DNA of 14,604 nt from CAYUQT01 sp964596165 (GTDB lineage: Bacteria > Planctomycetota > Phycisphaerae > UBA1845 > JAFGLZ01): contig CAZQTW010000108.1 of NCBI GenBank assembly GCA_964596165.1, positions 1 to 14,604 of the forward strand, given 5' to 3'. The number at the start of each line of letters is the position of its first letter. Position 1 is the first letter of the stretch. The notes beneath the pieces were generated by a model. The model ran no database searches and had not been told where the DNA came from. It saw nothing but the letters and a program-made list of their open reading frames with translations. Shown in pieces: positions 13,283 through 14,604 of this stretch. The position numbers and the translations under genes are program-made.

Positions 13283-14604
13283 GTGGCTAGCATATCACGG
13301 GAACCCAACGGACACCGCACAATTCAGTTCGTCGGCGCCGATGCAAGACGCCGAAGCATTCGGCTTGGCAAGGTATCGCAGCGGGTCGCGGAAGCGGTCA
13401 AGGTCAGAGTCGAGCAGCTCGCAGCAGCGAGCATTGCACGTCATTCGCTCGACGACGAGACTGCCCGCTGGGTAGCAGACCTTGACTTGGTAATGGCCGC
13501 AAAGCTGGCGGCGGTCGGACTCATACCAAGGCGGGAAGCCATCACGCTGAAGCGATTTCTCGACACCTACGTTGACAACAGAACAGACGTGAAGCCAGAC
13601 ACCAAGGTCATTTGGCGCCATACATGCCGCAACCTGGTGGACTATTTCGGACCAAGCAAGCCCCTCCGCGAAATCACCGAAGGCGACGCCGATGACTGGC
13701 GCGTGTACCTGGCCACCGAGGGATTGGGAGAGGATACCATCCGAAGACGATGCGGGCTGGCCAAGCAGTTCTTCGGGGCGGCGGTCAGGAAGAAGCTCGC
13801 CACGAGTAATCCCTTCAGCCACCTTGCTGCCACAGTGCGAGGTAACAAAGCCAAGTTCCATTTCGTAACTCGCGACGATGCCAAAGCCATCCTTGACGCA
13901 TGCCCGGATCTCGAGTGGCGCTTGATCTTCGCCTTGAGCCGGTATGCTGGACTCCGCTGCCCCTCCGAGCACGTGGCGTTGCGATGGGTTGATGTCGATT
14001 GGGCGCGTGGCCGGATGGTCATCCACAGCCCCAAAACTAAGCATCACCCAGGAGGAGCTGAACGGCAGACCCCCATCTTCCCCGAACTGCTTCCCTATCT
14101 GCGGGAGGCCTTTGAACACGCCAAGCCCGGGACAGAGTTCGTGATCACCCGATACCGCCACACCAACCAGAACCTGCGCACCCAATTCGACAAGATCGTT
14201 CGTCGCGCCGGACTCAAGCCCTGGCCCAAGCCCTTCCAGAATCTACGAAGTACCCGAGAAACGGAGCTTGCCGAAACTTGGCCTGTCCATGTCGTGTGCG
14301 CGTGGCTCGGCAACACGCCCAAGGTAGCCGCAAAGCACTACCTTCAGGTCACCGAGGACCACTTTGAAGGAGCGGCAATGCCGACTCAGCCTGTCGAGAA
14401 TCCGGTGCAGAATCCGGTGCAGCAACCCGCCGTTTCGGCTCGCACCGACTCGCAGCCTGAAGAGGCGTCGCACGAAATCCCCAATGATTACGCCACTATT
14501 CGAGAGGGTGCGTCTGAGTGCGAAACTTCAGATATGGGGGGTAATGGGCGCGGCTGGATTCGAGCCAGCGAAGGCATAAGCCAACGGATTGACAGTCCGC
14601 TCCC
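13283..14604 (+). CDS. tyrosine recombinase / phage-type integrase, 3' end outside window
   Basis: The frame starts at GTG 13283, eight bases after GGAG, and is open to the window end (440 codons seen, no stop). An N-terminal SAM-like core-binding domain covers about 86-180 (LKRFLDTYVDNRTDVKPDTK...). The catalytic domain shows Arg225 in YAGLRCPSEHVALRW, a Lys in PKTKHH (251 or 253), Arg322 in FQNLRSTRETELAE and nucleophile Tyr353 in AAKHYLQV. Two usual His positions differ: Gln319 replaces the His of HxLR and Asn344 replaces that of LGH. Such variants occur in integrases of this type and need not mean loss of activity. A short NPVQ repeat follows the domain (about 372-380). The last codons read into the opposite-strand tRNA-like sequence, so integration would alter the C-terminus. 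Confidence 0.88.
   Translation, partial: MASISREPNGHRTIQFVGADARRRSIRLGKVSQRVAEAVKVRVEQLAAASIARHSLDDETARWVADLDLVMAAKLAAVGLIPRREAITLKRFLDTYVDNRTDVKPDTKVIWRHTCRNLVDYFGPSKPLREITEGDADDWRVYLATEGLGEDTIRRRCGLAKQFFGAAVRKKLATSNPFSHLAATVRGNKAKFHFVTRDDAKAILDACPDLEWRLIFALSRYAGLRCPSEHVALRWVDVDWARGRMVIHSPKTKHHPGGAERQTPIFPELLPYLREAFEHAKPGTEFVITRYRHTNQNLRTQFDKIVRRAGLKPWPKPFQNLRSTRETELAETWPVHVVCAWLGNTPKVAAKHYLQVTEDHFEGAAMPTQPVENPVQNPVQQPAVSARTDSQPEEASHEIPNDYATIREGASECETSDMGGNGRGWIRASEGISQRIDSPL
14545..14604 (-). tRNA. 3' half of a tRNA-Tyr-like gene, probable attachment site (partial)
   Basis: Read on the minus strand, the window edge gives: the D-arm end GGGAGC, anticodon arm GCGGA-CUGUCAA-UCCGU, a class II variable arm (GGC-UUAU-GCC), a T arm GCUGG-CUCGAAU-CCAGC, acceptor CGCGCCC and discriminator A (14545). 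CCA is not encoded. Body and variable arm fit tRNA-Tyr, but the anticodon is GUC (plus-strand GAC, 14591-14593) rather than GUA, and T-loop position 54 is C instead of U. The 5' half lies outside the window. Lying at the 3' end of an integrase gene, it is most likely an attachment-site copy or target tRNA; the two changes favour a decayed copy. Confidence 0.55.

Noticed and set aside
13295..14185. Minus-strand open frame of 296 codons
   Set aside because: Antisense to the integrase, whose catalytic motifs and start are clear on the plus strand.
14364..14579. Plus-strand ORF ending AAGFEPAKA
   Set aside because: The GFEP ending is the well-known artefact of reading the antisense of a tRNA T arm; the integrase frame covers this region.

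Overview
The window is GC-rich and densely coded. The phage-type integrase, the XRE/ImmA pair and, above all, a RAYT with REP palindromes read in frame as CGAGFQPA-like and AGGTPAPQ-like peptides all look like a member of Planctomycetota. That placement is an inference from style, not a database result.

Left half (1-8591, + strand): a predicted phage-defence or restriction-like cassette. A DUF1156-type adenine DNA methylase is followed, with a 1-base overlap, by a 198-aa protein of unknown function. A 1,100-aa HEPN/DUF499 ATPase follows after a 240-base gap. The methylase gene is the oddest object here. Its frame is open from base 1 to 4452, yet it is interrupted three times. A four-helix-bundle gene sits in another frame near the left edge, bordered by GGGACAG-type repeats. 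A RAYT-like transposase domain with REP arrays sits between methylase motifs I and IV. A third REP array lies near the C-terminus. All three keep the host frame open.

Middle (8592-11209): a convergent minus-strand gene for a 203-aa basic protein with no recognised family. Upstream of it on the same strand lies about 1.5 kb with no convincing gene but many strong hairpins. Several of these pair better, or end in GNRA loops, only when read on the minus strand. This looks like an uncharacterised large structured RNA with a gene directly downstream. A 55-codon minus-strand ORF lies at its upstream end.

Right edge (11151-14604, + strand): control and integration genes of an integrated element. 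A promoter with GTAAC...ATTAC operators drives an XRE repressor, an ImmA/IrrE metallopeptidase, a small zinc-ribbon protein, an AlpA-like excisionase and a tyrosine recombinase. The recombinase frame runs into the 3' half of a tRNA-Tyr-like gene on the opposite strand, the probable attachment site, and off the window. The tRNA-like piece has anticodon GUC in a Tyr-type body and C instead of U at position 54.
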